Shown here: positions 17,406 to 25,964 of the stretch, one piece after another
Position numbering within the stretch: position 1 is the stretch's first letter
How the letters are laid out: each line of letters opens with the position of its first letter
DNA from: Ruminiclostridium sp.
GTDB taxonomy: Bacteria > Bacillota > Clostridia > Oscillospirales > Ruminococcaceae
Direction of reading: 5' to 3'
Length of the DNA: 49,500 nucleotides
Assembly: GCA_017935365.1 (NCBI GenBank)
Contig: JAGBHT010000023.1
Span: 1 to 49,500 of the forward strand
The notes under the pieces: model-generated
What the model was told of the DNA's origin: nothing
The model's database searches: none
What the model saw: only the letters and a program-made list of their open reading frames with translations
Made by a program: the position numbers and the translations under genes

Positions 17406-17564
17406 GCATAGCTTTTCACTCAGAGCAGATAAGTTAATATTGACGAAATGTAACGGTGATATATTGTTACGATAAGGTCAGAATATTTTAAACAAGCTGT
17501 TTCCTTACCGAAATTTGATTGGTAAGCCGAATAAAAACTATAGGCGAAAGGAAAGGTCAGAAAT

Positions 17565-17783
17565 ATGGCAAAAATGAAAGTAGACTTCGACCGCTGTAAA
17601 GGCTGCGGACTGTGTACAACCGCCTGTCCGAAAAAAATAGTGGCTTTACAGACGGAAAAGCTCAACAAGAAGGGCTATTATACCGCCGTATGTACAGATG
17701 ACGATGCTTGCATCGCCTGTGCACTCTGCGCTATGATGTGTCCCGATTGCGCTATCACTGTAGGAGGTGACGACAATGGCTGA
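17565..17783 (+). CDS. korD: 2-oxoacid:ferredoxin oxidoreductase, ferredoxin-like delta subunit
   Basis: 72 aa with two complete [4Fe-4S] motifs, CKGCGLCTTACP and CIACALCAMMCP. It carries electrons from the thiamine-bound radical intermediate to external ferredoxin. It is the first of four overlapping genes (delta, alpha, beta, gamma), the order seen in multi-subunit KOR/VOR enzymes of anaerobic clostridia. RBS GAAAGG precedes the ATG. The next gene starts inside its last codons (8-bp overlap), so the subunits are coupled. Confidence 0.9.
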   Translation: MAKMKVDFDRCKGCGLCTTACPKKIVALQTEKLNKKGYYTAVCTDDDACIACALCAMMCPDCAITVGGDDNG

Positions 17784-18843
17784 GAAAAGTCTTATGAAAG
17801 GTAACGAGGCGCTTGCAGAAGCCGCTATAAGAGCAGGCTGCAAATGCTTCTTCGGTTATCCTATCACACCTCAGACAGAAATTTCGGCATATCTGTCTAA
17901 GAGAATGCCCAAGGTAGGCGGTGTATTCTTACAGGCTGAATCAGAAGTTGCGGCTATAAATATGGTTTACGGCTGTGCAGGTTCGGGTATCAGATGTATG
18001 ACATCTTCATCTTCTCCCGGAATTTCGCTTAAAACAGAGGGTATCAGCTATATAGCAGGTTCAGACTTACCCTGTGTTATCATAGACGTACAGAGAGGCG
18101 GTCCCGGTCTTGGCGGCATTCAGCCCTCACAGGCAGACTACTGGCAGATCACCCACGCACTCGGTCACGGCGACTTCCATGCTATCGTATTTGCCCCTGC
18201 GTCTGTACAGGAAATGGTTGATACCGTAACAAAGGCGTTCGACCTTGCCGACGAGTACAGAATGCCCGCCGTTATATTGGCGGACGGACTTCTCGGTCAG
18301 ATGATGGAACCTGTTGCGTTTGAGGACACCGAGATAAAGATGTCCGACGCGTCAAAGAAACCGTGGGCAGCCTGCGGTCACGGCAACAAGAGAAAGCACA
18401 ACATAATCAACTCTCTTTACTTAAAGCCCGATGAACTTGAGGACAATGTAAGAGCAAGATTTAAAAGATACGAGGACGTAAAGGCAAAGCACACCGAAGC
18501 TGTCAGCGACTACTGCGAGGACGCAGATACTGTTGTTGTTGCTTACGGCTCAACTGCAAGACTTGCAAAGTCGGCAGTGGAAGCGGCAAGAAAAGAGGGG
18601 CTTAAGGTCGGCATAGTAAGACCGATAACTCTCTGGCCCTATCCTGCAAAGGAAATTGCCGAGGCTTGCAAGAACGCAAAGAACGTTCTTTGTGTAGAAA
18701 TGTCAATGGGACAGATGGTAGACGATGTAAAGCTTGCTATCAACTGCTCAAAGCCTGTTGAGTTCTACGGAAGAACAGGCGGCGTTATCCCGAAACCCGC
18801 AGAGATACTTGAAAAGTTAAGAGAAATGGGAGGTAAGAACTAA
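17776..18843 (+). CDS. korA: 2-oxoacid:ferredoxin oxidoreductase alpha subunit (KorA/VorB type)
   Basis: 355 aa from the ATG at 17776, which has GGAGGTGA upstream. The pyrimidine-binding domain opens with LMKGNEALAEAAIRAGC and FFGYPITPQTE, continues through SEVAAINMVYGCAGSG and RGGPGLGG, and ends with a transketolase C-terminal-like domain (VVVAYGSTARLAKSAVEAA). The complex oxidises a 2-oxoacid plus CoA to acyl-CoA, CO2 and reduced ferredoxin in the cytoplasm. The subfamily is often labelled 3-methyl-2-oxobutanoate dehydrogenase VorB; 2-oxoglutarate and branched-chain oxoacids are both candidates. The stop overlaps the beta-subunit start (TAATG). Confidence 0.88.
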   Translation: MAEKSLMKGNEALAEAAIRAGCKCFFGYPITPQTEISAYLSKRMPKVGGVFLQAESEVAAINMVYGCAGSGIRCMTSSSSPGISLKTEGISYIAGSDLPCVIIDVQRGGPGLGGIQPSQADYWQITHALGHGDFHAIVFAPASVQEMVDTVTKAFDLADEYRMPAVILADGLLGQMMEPVAFEDTEIKMSDASKKPWAACGHGNKRKHNIINSLYLKPDELEDNVRARFKRYEDVKAKHTEAVSDYCEDADTVVVAYGSTARLAKSAVEAARKEGLKVGIVRPITLWPYPAKEIAEACKNAKNVLCVEMSMGQMVDDVKLAINCSKPVEFYGRTGGVIPKPAEILEKLREMGGKN

Positions 18844-19583
18844 TGCCTGAATTTAAAAGACCTCACGCTCTGGCAGACGTGACCACCCACTATTGCCCCG
18901 GCTGTACTCACGGTATAGTACACAGACTGGTAGCCGAAGTAATTGATGAAATGGGCATCGAGGGTGACACTATCGGTGTATGCCCTGTCGGTTGCTCGGT
19001 TATGGCTTACGATTATTTTGAATGTGATATGCTTGAAGCGTCGCACGGACGCGCTCCCGCAGTAGCAACCGGTATCAAGAGAGCAAACCCCGATAAGTTT
19101 GTATTTACATATCAGGGCGACGGTGACCTTGCGGCTATCGGTACGGCTGAGATCGTTCATGCTGCTACAAGAGGCGAGAATATCACAGTTATATTCATAA
19201 ATAACACGACCTACGGTATGACAGGCGGACAGATGGCGCCCACTACTCTTCCCGGTCAGGTAACGCAGACAACTCCCTACGGCAGAAACCCCGATGTTGA
19301 GGGTTATCCCGTAAGAGTATGCGAAATGCTGTCAACCTTAAGCGGTGTTGCGCTTGCAGAACGTGTAACGGTAATTGATCCCAAGAATATAAATATAGCA
19401 AAGAAAGCTATCAGAAAGGGCTTTGAGTTCCAGAAGAACAAGCAGGGCTTCTCTATAATAGAGGTGCTTTCAACCTGTCCTACAAACTGGGGCAAGACGC
19501 CTATCGAGGCTCTTGACAGAGTACGCACAGAGATGATCCCCTACTATCCTTTAGGAGTATTCAAGGAGGGTGCAATAAGATGA
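18843..19583 (+). CDS. korB: 2-oxoacid:ferredoxin oxidoreductase beta subunit, thiamine diphosphate binding
   Basis: 246 aa. YCPGCTHGIVHR near the N-terminus, ISVxPxGCS-like VCPVGCSVMAYDYF, HGRAPAVATGIKRANP, and the thiamine diphosphate/Mg motif GDGDLAAIGTAE with NNTTYGMTGGQMAPTT are all in place. This subunit holds the cofactor and catalyses decarboxylation. Its length is normal for short beta subunits of KOR/VOR enzymes. The start shares a base with the alpha stop, and the stop overlaps the gamma start (ATGA), so expression is stoichiometric. Confidence 0.9.
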   Translation: MPEFKRPHALADVTTHYCPGCTHGIVHRLVAEVIDEMGIEGDTIGVCPVGCSVMAYDYFECDMLEASHGRAPAVATGIKRANPDKFVFTYQGDGDLAAIGTAEIVHAATRGENITVIFINNTTYGMTGGQMAPTTLPGQVTQTTPYGRNPDVEGYPVRVCEMLSTLSGVALAERVTVIDPKNINIAKKAIRKGFEFQKNKQGFSIIEVLSTCPTNWGKTPIEALDRVRTEMIPYYPLGVFKEGAIR

Positions 19584-20110
19584 CAAACGAAATTCTTCTT
19601 GCAGGCTTCGGCGGACAGGGTATACTGTTCATGGGAAAAATGCTCGCATACTTCGGACTTTACGAGGATAAGGAAGTTTCGTGGCTTCCGTCCTACGGTC
19701 CCGAAATGCGCGGCGGTACCTGCAACTGCTCTGTATGTATAAGCGATGATCCTATCGGCTCGCCCCTTGTTGACACGCCGAACACGCTTATAGTAATGAA
19801 CACTCCGAGTTATGATAAGTTTATAAACTCTGTCGTACCCGGCGGTACAGTCATCATCGACAGCACTCTTGTTGACGCAAAGTGCGACAGGACCGACATA
19901 AATGTGTATTATGTACCTGCAACGGCTCTTGCGAACGAGCATGATATGAAGGGTATGGCAAACATTATTCTTGTAGGCAAGCTTCTTAAGGAAACGAAAT
20001 TTACCACTATGGAAACGGTAAAGAAGGCTATGGCAAAGGTTATCCCACCCAAGAAGGCGCACCTTATCGACGCCAACATCAAAGCGATAGAACTCGGCAT
20101 GACCCAATAG
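19580..20110 (+). CDS. korC: 2-oxoacid:ferredoxin oxidoreductase gamma subunit
   Basis: 176 aa. It opens with the family signature [19 protein letters not shown], then [15 protein letters not shown] and [14 protein letters not shown], as expected for the gamma domain that contacts CoA and the other subunits. It is the last gene of the cluster and is followed by a hairpin-rich segment and a terminator at 20278. Confidence 0.9.
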   Translation: MTNEILLAGFGGQGILFMGKMLAYFGLYEDKEVSWLPSYGPEMRGGTCNCSVCISDDPIGSPLVDTPNTLIVMNTPSYDKFINSVVPGGTVIIDSTLVDAKCDRTDINVYYVPATALANEHDMKGMANIILVGKLLKETKFTTMETVKKAMAKVIPPKKAHLIDANIKAIELGMTQ

Positions 20111-20112
20111 GC

Positions 20113-20253
20113 GGCGGGTGTGACCCGCCACAAATCCGCCGTTCCGATTGTCGGCGATATGCGTGACCTCCGTTACCGGCGGGTGGCAATGTGCCGCTTC
20201 AAGTTCCGCCTTTGGAATTGTTGCCATTCAGCTAAAGTTAGTTGAACGGCGGA
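20113..20253 (+). other. multi-hairpin element after the kor operon
   Basis: A perfect 7-bp hairpin (GGCGGGT/ACCCGCC, 20113-20129) is followed by a closed structure. ATCCGCCGTTC (20134-20144) pairs with GAACGGCGGA (20244-20253). Inside lie CCGA/TCGG (20144-20154), GGCA/TGCC (20185-20195), TTCC/GGAA (20204-20217) and TTCAGCTAA with TTAGTTGAA (20227-20246, one wobble). It recalls the leader modules at 7751-8067 but is longer. There is no ORF here. Confidence 0.5.
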
Positions 20254-20277
20254 GTTACACAAAGCAATAAACAGATA

Positions 20278-20312
20278 AGCGGTTACAGTGATATGCTGTG
20301 ACCGCTTTTTTA
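20278..20312 (+). terminator. terminator of the kor operon
   Basis: AGCGGTTACAG (20278-20288) pairs with CTGTGACCGCT (20296-20306), followed by TTTTTT. Confidence 0.8.
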
Positions 20313-20390
20313 TATTATTATTGCTAACAATCCCTTGCCCCGACTGACCTTCCCGAAATATCATCATAATTATAAAAAAATTCAAAGGAA

Positions 20391-20425
20391 ATCCACTGCT
20401 TTCGGGCGGTGGATTCTTCTGTTAT
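20391..20425. other. hairpin in an otherwise empty intergenic region
   Basis: AATCCACTGC pairs with GCGGTGGATT with one mismatch and a six-base loop. The rest of 20313-20648 shows no ORF or recognisable RNA; it presumably holds the spoIIE promoter, but no site stands out. Confidence 0.4.
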
Positions 20426-20648
20426 TACGCAACGTTTTCGTTTCACAGGCAAGCGACCAGAGCACCGAACGTTTCTGACAAATATAATCAGCTAGCATAC
20501 AAATCGTCGCATATTATCCTTTTACCACGAATGTTATCATTTCTGCCCGTATAATACTTTGCCCGACATTTCCCGTATTTCTTTGCGTAGTACCGTTACT
20601 TACTGTGACAAAAAGCGCCGTATACCAATTGTAAAATAATAACATATT

Positions 20649-20685
20649 GATATTCCCGCTTTTTTCGTTTTACATCGGGAATATC
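20649..20685 (+). promoter_or_regulatory. leader hairpin ahead of spoIIE
   Basis: GATATTCCCG (20649-20658) pairs perfectly with CGGGAATATC (20676-20685), 10 bp before the GAAAGG RBS. The loop is T-rich. It may stabilise the mRNA or modulate translation. Confidence 0.45.
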
Positions 20686-20709
20686 TGCATTTGCGAAAGG
20701 ATGTTTACA

Positions 20710-22986
20710 ATGTCAAGGGCAGTAACAAAAAACAACGTACATATACGCGACCGGTCGGTGATAAGATGCGGCACTGTAATGCTTATTGCGGCGGTCATTT
20801 CCATGAGTACCGTGTTTGGAAAACCGTCGCCGTTTGCGGCGTCATTTGCGGCGGCTATGAGCGGGATCGATTGTATAAGCGCTTTTGTCGGCAGTGTTGC
20901 GGGTTACATTCTCGGCGGCAATTATTCGGACGGTGTTACCGTCACATCGGCTCTGCTGTCGGTGGTCGCTATCCGACTTATCGTTTCCCGCAGGAAAACC
21001 GCCGTTTCCGATGCGGTGTCGGCTATAACTGCGGCAGGCTCTGTTTTCGCCGCAAACTTTCTCACCTCGTCTTCCGTCAGCGATATTATGAACTGCATTA
21101 TTCTGTCTGCTATGGCAGGCAGCGGAGCAGTCGTGGCACTCAGGCTTATGCGCCTGTCGTCAAAGCGTGAACTTGTAAAAGTGACTGTAAGGAGCGACCC
21201 TCTCAGTTTTATCTGCGTTATCGGCGGCTGTGCCATAGTATCGGGAATTTTGTCCCACTACAGCATAGGCATATTCAATTTCGGCGTTATCTTTGCATCG
21301 GGACTGGCTCTTTGCGCCGCCATGAAGTACGGGAGCGGAGCGGGGGCTATATGTGCCGCCGCCTGCGCACTTGGCACGGCGGTAGGCATGGACGGCAATG
21401 CGTTTCTTGCGGCGGCTCTTGCACCTGCGGCGGCTCTCGCAGGTATGTTCAGCGGCGGAAAGAAAATAAGCGCGGCAGGAGCGTTCGTGCTGACTGCTAC
21501 GATCTGCACCGCCTTTTTTACTATGGATAACTCAAAGCTTGCCGTAGCGGCTGATATTTTTATGTCGTCGGCAGTTTTTATGTTACTCCCGTCAAAACTA
21601 ACAGTTGAACAGACCGATATCGTCAGGCTGACCGCAGGCGAAAACAGTATACGCAGATTGTTTGCGAAACGGCTCAGGTTCGCAGAGGGTGCAATTGCAG
21701 AGGTGCGGCGCACAGTCGGACTTACAGCCGAAAAGCTTGACAATGTTCAGCCGAGGGATATAAGCTGGGTATATAATACAGCCTGCGACAGTATTTGCAG
21801 AAAATGCAGATACAATATGCAGTGCTGGGGAAAAGAATACGGCGACAGCATAAAGCAGTTTGCCAAGCTTACCAATGCCGTGAAAAGCGGTGAAAAACCC
21901 ACTCCGGAACTGTTTTCCGCACCGTTGTCCGTGCGTTGTCCGCATAAGGAGCAGTTATGCGACAAAATACACAAGCTTTACACCACATTGTCCGAAAATG
22001 AAGCGGAACGCAGGAGAATAGCACGCATGAGGTCTGTTCTGACCGCTCAGTTATCGGCTACAGAACAGATTCTGTCCCAGCTATCGGACGAAATTGAAAA
22101 CAGCGGCGATATTGAGCCTGAATATAATGAAACTGCGATCAACGTCCTGTACAAGCTCGGCTGTGAAGATGCCGAGGCAGTCAGCGTTCAGCTCGGCGAG
22201 CAGGGCAGAATGTCGGTAGAAGCCTATTCCGACACCGGATTTTTCGCATCAAAGCAGGACATCTGCGAAGCGCTGACGCTTGCTTTCCGCCGCCGGTTTG
22301 ACCTTCCCACAATAAGCCGTGTGGGCGGCGGCTGTAAGCTCAGCGTTTTCTCCCAGACTACCTACACGCTTGACATTGAGATATGCCAGCTCAGCAAAAC
22401 CGAAGGCACCGCCTGCGGCGACTATTATGACAGTTTCATCGACAAGAGCGGCATAGCCTATGTGGTCTTGTCGGACGGAATGGGGAGCGGAAGCAGAGCG
22501 CGCGTGGATTCGTCCTTTGCCTGCGGTATGCTGATACGGCTGTTGCAAGCGGGGGTTGGCATAGACGCAGCGATAAACGTCATCAACACTTCCCTTATAT
22601 GTAAGTCCTCCGATGAAAGCTTTGCAACGCTTGAGATATGTGCTGTCGACCTGTACAGCGGTAAAACCGACTTGTATAAGGCAGGCAGTGCCAACACCTA
22701 TATCAAGTGCGGAAGCCGTTGTATACGGCTTGGTTGTAAGGGACTGCCTGTCGGCGTAAAGGACGAACCTGTATATGACCGCAGGACATTCACGATAGGA
22801 AGCCGCGATATGATAGTAATAACAAGCGACGGTGCTGAGCTGAACGAAAAATGGCTTTACCGCGAAATGGACAAGGAACCCGACTTAAAAGAATTTTCAA
22901 AAGAAGTAGCCGCCACTGCCAGATTTTATGCGGGAGAAGACAAAAGCGACGACATTTCTGTAATTGCAATGCGGCTGAATAAATAA
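20710..22986 (+). CDS. spoIIE: stage II sporulation protein E (PP2C phosphatase)
   Basis: About 758 aa from the ATG at 20710, spaced well from AAAGG; earlier in-frame starts exist. The first 280 residues contain about ten membrane segments rich in Ala/Gly. A central region follows with conserved cysteines (CRKCRYNMQCW), and then the C-terminal PP2C domain (about 530-758) with VVLSDGMGSGSRARVDS and ITSDGAEL metal-binding motifs and DDISVIAMRL. In Bacillus, SpoIIE localises to the asymmetric septum and dephosphorylates SpoIIAA, activating SigF in the forespore. Length and layout match, so the host very likely has a sporulation programme. Confidence 0.92.
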   Translation: MSRAVTKNNVHIRDRSVIRCGTVMLIAAVISMSTVFGKPSPFAASFAAAMSGIDCISAFVGSVAGYILGGNYSDGVTVTSALLSVVAIRLIVSRRKTAVSDAVSAITAAGSVFAANFLTSSSVSDIMNCIILSAMAGSGAVVALRLMRLSSKRELVKVTVRSDPLSFICVIGGCAIVSGILSHYSIGIFNFGVIFASGLALCAAMKYGSGAGAICAAACALGTAVGMDGNAFLAAALAPAAALAGMFSGGKKISAAGAFVLTATICTAFFTMDNSKLAVAADIFMSSAVFMLLPSKLTVEQTDIVRLTAGENSIRRLFAKRLRFAEGAIAEVRRTVGLTAEKLDNVQPRDISWVYNTACDSICRKCRYNMQCWGKEYGDSIKQFAKLTNAVKSGEKPTPELFSAPLSVRCPHKEQLCDKIHKLYTTLSENEAERRRIARMRSVLTAQLSATEQILSQLSDEIENSGDIEPEYNETAINVLYKLGCEDAEAVSVQLGEQGRMSVEAYSDTGFFASKQDICEALTLAFRRRFDLPTISRVGGGCKLSVFSQTTYTLDIEICQLSKTEGTACGDYYDSFIDKSGIAYVVLSDGMGSGSRARVDSSFACGMLIRLLQAGVGIDAAINVINTSLICKSSDESFATLEICAVDLYSGKTDLYKAGSANTYIKCGSRCIRLGCKGLPVGVKDEPVYDRRTFTIGSRDMIVITSDGAELNEKWLYREMDKEPDLKEFSKEVAATARFYAGEDKSDDISVIAMRLNK

Positions 22987-23008
22987 GTAACTATCTTTAT
23001 AAATAGTA

Positions 23009-23071
23009 TTGACCCCGGAGCTGTCGGGTGATAAAATATATAGCGGTGCTGTCTGCTGTGACAGTACCGCT
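23009..23071 (+). promoter_or_regulatory. promoter and 5' hairpin of the second EamA gene
   Basis: TTGACC (23009-23014), 17-bp spacer, TAAAAT (23032-23037). The predicted transcript begins almost at a strong stem (AGCGGT and CTGTC with GACAG and ACCGCT, 23042-23071), followed by TTGATTTTG. The stem could protect the mRNA 5' end or act as an attenuator, or serve as the spoIIE terminator. Confidence 0.55.
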
Positions 23072-23096
23072 TGATTTTGTTATATATGAGGTTTTT

Positions 23097-24032
23097 ATGA
23101 AAGCGGATACACTAAAGAAAACATATATTGCGGCGTTGCTTGCCATGCTCTGTTCTGCACTGTGGGGCAGTGCATTTCCGTGCGTCAAGATAGGGTACGG
23201 GCTGTTCTCTGTGGATACGGCAAACCCTGCGTCACTGATACTATTTGCCGGAGTAAGATTTTTCATAGCAGGAATTATGGTGATCATAATCGGCAGTATT
23301 ATGCACAGAAAACCGATGATACCCAGACTCCGTGAAGTGCCGAAAGTAATCTCTCTCAGCCTGTTCCAGACTATCCTGCAATATCTGTTCTTCTATATCG
23401 GGCTTGCCAACACAAGCGGTGTAAAGTCCTCTGTTATCGAGGGAATGAGCGTGTTCGTCTGCATTCTGATATCATCGCTCATATTCCGCCTAGAAAATCT
23501 GACATGGCTCAAGATAACGGGCTGTGTACTCGGCACTGCGGGCATTATCGTTATCAATCTCGACAGCTCATTACTCAGCGGATTTAACCTTACCGGCGAC
23601 GGATTTATCCTCATCTCCACAGTTGCCTATGCGCTGTCATCGGTGCTTATAAAGCGTTTTTCTGTCGATACCGACACCATGATGCTGAGCGGCTGGCAGT
23701 TTCTGTTCGGCGGCGCAGTAATGACTGTTATAGGCTTGATTGCCGGCGGAAGTCTGAGCATTTCAGGCAGTCCCGCACCTGCCGTGCTTATGCTTTTATA
23801 TCTTGCATTTATCTCAGCGTGCGCCTATTCTGTATGGAGCACACTGCTGAAATATAATCCTGTATCAAAGATCGCAGTGTTCGGATTTATGAACCCTGTA
23901 TGCGGAGTACTGCTTTCGGCTCTTCTGCTTGGAGAGGCACAGCAGGCATTCCGCCCCGAAGCGCTTATTGCGCTTGTGCTTATCAGTCTTGGAATTTTCA
24001 TAGTAAACAAAGGGCAGGAACAGAAAAGCTGA
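23097..24032 (+). CDS. EamA/DMT-family transporter
   Basis: 311 aa from the ATG at 23097 (RBS GAGG); an in-frame opening at 23028 would include the 5' hairpin. About ten membrane helices form two EamA repeats, with ALLAMLCSALWGSAFPCVKIG at the first and LMLLYLAFISACAYSVWSTLLKYNP in the second. It is likely an inner-membrane exporter of small metabolites; substrate unknown. It is only distantly similar to the EamA protein at 356-1213, and it stands alone between spoIIE and the tRNA. Confidence 0.85.
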   Translation: MKADTLKKTYIAALLAMLCSALWGSAFPCVKIGYGLFSVDTANPASLILFAGVRFFIAGIMVIIIGSIMHRKPMIPRLREVPKVISLSLFQTILQYLFFYIGLANTSGVKSSVIEGMSVFVCILISSLIFRLENLTWLKITGCVLGTAGIIVINLDSSLLSGFNLTGDGFILISTVAYALSSVLIKRFSVDTDTMMLSGWQFLFGGAVMTVIGLIAGGSLSISGSPAPAVLMLLYLAFISACAYSVWSTLLKYNPVSKIAVFGFMNPVCGVLLSALLLGEAQQAFRPEALIALVLISLGIFIVNKGQEQKS

Positions 24033-24133
24033 TAAATTCAGCTACAATTTGTAATATCTCTAATATGATATACTTTTTGTATTTTTACGCATAGCTTTTT
24101 TCAGAAAAAAGTCAAAAAAGTTTTAAAAAATGC

Positions 24134-24162
24134 TTGACATCAGGATTTTGTTGTGATATAAT
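24134..24162 (+). promoter_or_regulatory. consensus promoter of tRNA-Gln
   Basis: TTGACA (24134-24139), 17-bp spacer, TATAAT (24157-24162): a perfect SigA promoter 40 bp before the tRNA. A hairpin GTTGTC/GACAAC (24170-24189) lies in the leader. Confidence 0.85.
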
Positions 24163-24201
24163 AATCTACGTTGTCACGACAGCGACAACAAAAGCGAATA
24201 T

Positions 24202-24277
24202 TGGGGTGTCGCCAAGTGGTAAGGCATCGGACTCTGACTCCGCCATTTCGAGGGTTCAAATCCTTCCACCCCAGCCA
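24202..24277 (+). tRNA. tRNA-Gln (anticodon CUG)
   Basis: Acceptor stem TGGGGTG (24202-24208) pairs with CACCCCA (24267-24273), discriminator G, encoded CCA. The anticodon loop CTCTGAC has CTG in the centre, the T-arm reads GGGTTCAAATCC, and the sequence aligns well with bacterial tRNA-Gln. The first anticodon-stem pair is mismatched (T-C). The gene is intact on its left side, and its 3' end is the expected prophage attachment site. Confidence 0.93.
24240..24277 (+). other. putative attL in the 3' half of tRNA-Gln
   Basis: The integrase gene ends 61 bp to the right and points toward the tRNA, the standard arrangement for tyrosine-recombinase prophages that use a tRNA 3' end. The core cannot be delimited without the right junction, which lies outside the window. 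Confidence 0.6.
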
Positions 24278-24287
24278 AATATCTTAT

Positions 24288-24317
24288 AAACCGCATTGTT
24301 ATGCGGTTTATTTTTTT
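24288..24317. terminator. terminator between tRNA and integrase
   Basis: AAACCGCAT (24288-24296) pairs with ATGCGGTTT (24301-24309), loop TGTT, followed by ATTTTTTT on the plus strand. It ends the tRNA transcript. Confidence 0.8.
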
Positions 24318-24338
24318 ACTACACGAAATTTACACGAA

Positions 24339-25475
24339 TTATTTCAAAAAAATTTTATCGAGTACACTTACAGCACGTTCTTCTTCTCTCGGATAGAGAT
24401 GAGAATAAGTGTTCCAAGTGATCTTGACATTACTATGTCCGAGCCTTCTTGCTATCTCCTGTATGTTTATACCTTCGTTGACAAGCAACGTTGCGTGTGT
24501 GTGTCTGAAATCGTGTACTCTTATGTGAGGCAAGTCTGCTTTGTTGGCATACTCAACGTTTTTGTTTGTTACAGTGCTATCTCTGATGCAATCAATTCCA
24601 CCACAGATACGAAAATCTTCTGTGAATTTTTCGTCCTGCATCTGCCGTTCCTTTTGCTCTAAGAGTATTTCCATCAGCGGAGTAGGTATCTGTAAATCTC
24701 GGTAGCTGCTTTTGTTTTTCGGTGGTGTTTCGATGTTTCCTTTGCCATATTTCTGAGCAACGCTTCTGCGGATATGCAGGATGTTCCCTTCTATATCTGA
24801 CCATTTCAATGCATAGATTTCACCTTTTCTTGCTCCTGTATAGAACGCTATGTTAAAGAAAACATAATAGCTCCATTCGTTTATGGTGTCTTTCTCCTGT
24901 GCCGATTTCTTTGCTTCGGCTATGAATGCGATAAACTGTTCCGCTGTGTAGTATTGTATCTTATCCTTTGGTTTAATTTCAAACGATTCTTTGAAGTTTC
25001 CGACAACGGTCAGCGGATTTTTAGGAATGTATCCCATTTTCACTGCATAATTAAGCATCTGCCTGAATTCGCCGTAATAATTTCTTAATGTTGCTTGAGC
25101 AAAGCCTATCTTTGCGGTTTCATTCTTCCATTCCTGCATCTGCTTTACGGTCAGCTTTGCTATTTGTTTATCGCTTAACATTGGCAATACACCTTTGGAG
25201 ATACAGTTTTTGATTTTTACAAGTGACGAATATCTTACTTCGTTCTCTTTTGCTAAGATGTACTCATCGTACAATTGTTGTACTGTCATTCTTGTGACAG
25301 CAGGCTTCTCGGAGCAGTATTCTCTTATTATGTCTTGCTCCATTTGCTTTGCCTCGGCAAGACCGTATGCGTGTCTTGTGAGGGAATGTGCCTTGCCGAA
25401 ACTATCCGTATAGTTTACACGGACAAGATACTGTTGCAAGCCGTCCTTCTTTACTTTTGTTTTGTATAGTGGCAT
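24339..25475 (-). CDS. int: phage tyrosine-type integrase
   Basis: 378 aa. The order is an N-terminal arm-binding segment (about 1-55), a SAM-like core-binding domain (about 60-160) and the catalytic domain. Catalytic residues are visible: Arg216 in GARKGE, His321 and Arg324 in HDFRHTHAT, His347 in LGHSN and the nucleophile Tyr357 in NTYSHLYP. It catalyses site-specific recombination between the phage and the tRNA-Gln attachment sites. It is read toward the tRNA, opposite to the early operon. No excisionase is recognisable by sequence; one of the small early proteins may fill that role. Confidence 0.95.
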   Translation of the reverse strand: MPLYKTKVKKDGLQQYLVRVNYTDSFGKAHSLTRHAYGLAEAKQMEQDIIREYCSEKPAVTRMTVQQLYDEYILAKENEVRYSSLVKIKNCISKGVLPMLSDKQIAKLTVKQMQEWKNETAKIGFAQATLRNYYGEFRQMLNYAVKMGYIPKNPLTVVGNFKESFEIKPKDKIQYYTAEQFIAFIAEAKKSAQEKDTINEWSYYVFFNIAFYTGARKGEIYALKWSDIEGNILHIRRSVAQKYGKGNIETPPKNKSSYRDLQIPTPLMEILLEQKERQMQDEKFTEDFRICGGIDCIRDSTVTNKNVEYANKADLPHIRVHDFRHTHATLLVNEGINIQEIARRLGHSNVKITWNTYSHLYPREEERAVSVLDKIFLK

Positions 25476-25537
25476 ATCACTTCTCCTTTGAATATATGAT
25501 TTGCTCCCGGCATAAAGTCGGGAGCTTTTGTTTTTAT

Positions 25538-25933
25538 TTATTTGATTTGCGGTCTACTAAATATATATCCGCATTTACACATACAAGGCTCTTCGCCTTT
25601 AGCATAAGCCTTACCACATTCTGGGCAGTACACAAGCTCGATGTTTGCACCTGTGCTGATGTGTGCTTTTTCGTATTTCTCAATCTTATCTTTAGCATAT
25701 TCTTCTTTATATTTAATTTTATCAATTATTTTAACAATAGTTGCAACGATAATTCCTATTGGGAAGAACATTCCGGCTAAAGTACATAGTCCTCTTCTAT
25801 TTCCGTCTTTTAATTTGTGCATAATTTTACAAGAGTTCAACATAAAATACGGAAAAGCAACTAAAAATGTGGCTACACAAGTGCCAATAAAGATGTAAAT
25901 CCATTCATAAATTGGCTTACCTAAAAAGTACAT
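25538..25933 (-). CDS. small membrane protein with C-terminal zinc ribbon
   Basis: 131 aa, RBS AAGGAG. Two membrane segments (about 10-32 and 45-68) precede a Lys/Glu-rich linker and a C-terminal zinc ribbon (YCPECGKAY and CMCKCGYIF). The family is not recognised. It lies between the integrase and the repressor, a position that often carries genes expressed from the prophage, such as superinfection-exclusion or lysogenic-conversion proteins. That role is a guess from location and membrane topology. Confidence 0.65.
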   Translation of the reverse strand: MYFLGKPIYEWIYIFIGTCVATFLVAFPYFMLNSCKIMHKLKDGNRRGLCTLAGMFFPIGIIVATIVKIIDKIKYKEEYAKDKIEKYEKAHISTGANIELVYCPECGKAYAKGEEPCMCKCGYIFSRPQIK

Positions 25934-25964
25934 ATATATCTCCTTATACAGATTTGATATTTAT

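Noticed and set aside
17565..20110. Pyruvate:ferredoxin oxidoreductase
   Set aside because: In this lineage pyruvate oxidation is normally done by a single large polypeptide. The four short subunits and the alpha-subunit motifs fit the KOR/VOR type.
24339..25475. Integrative conjugative element instead of a prophage
   Set aside because: No relaxase, coupling protein or type IV secretion genes. Terminase, holin, endolysin and tail fibre are clear phage genes.
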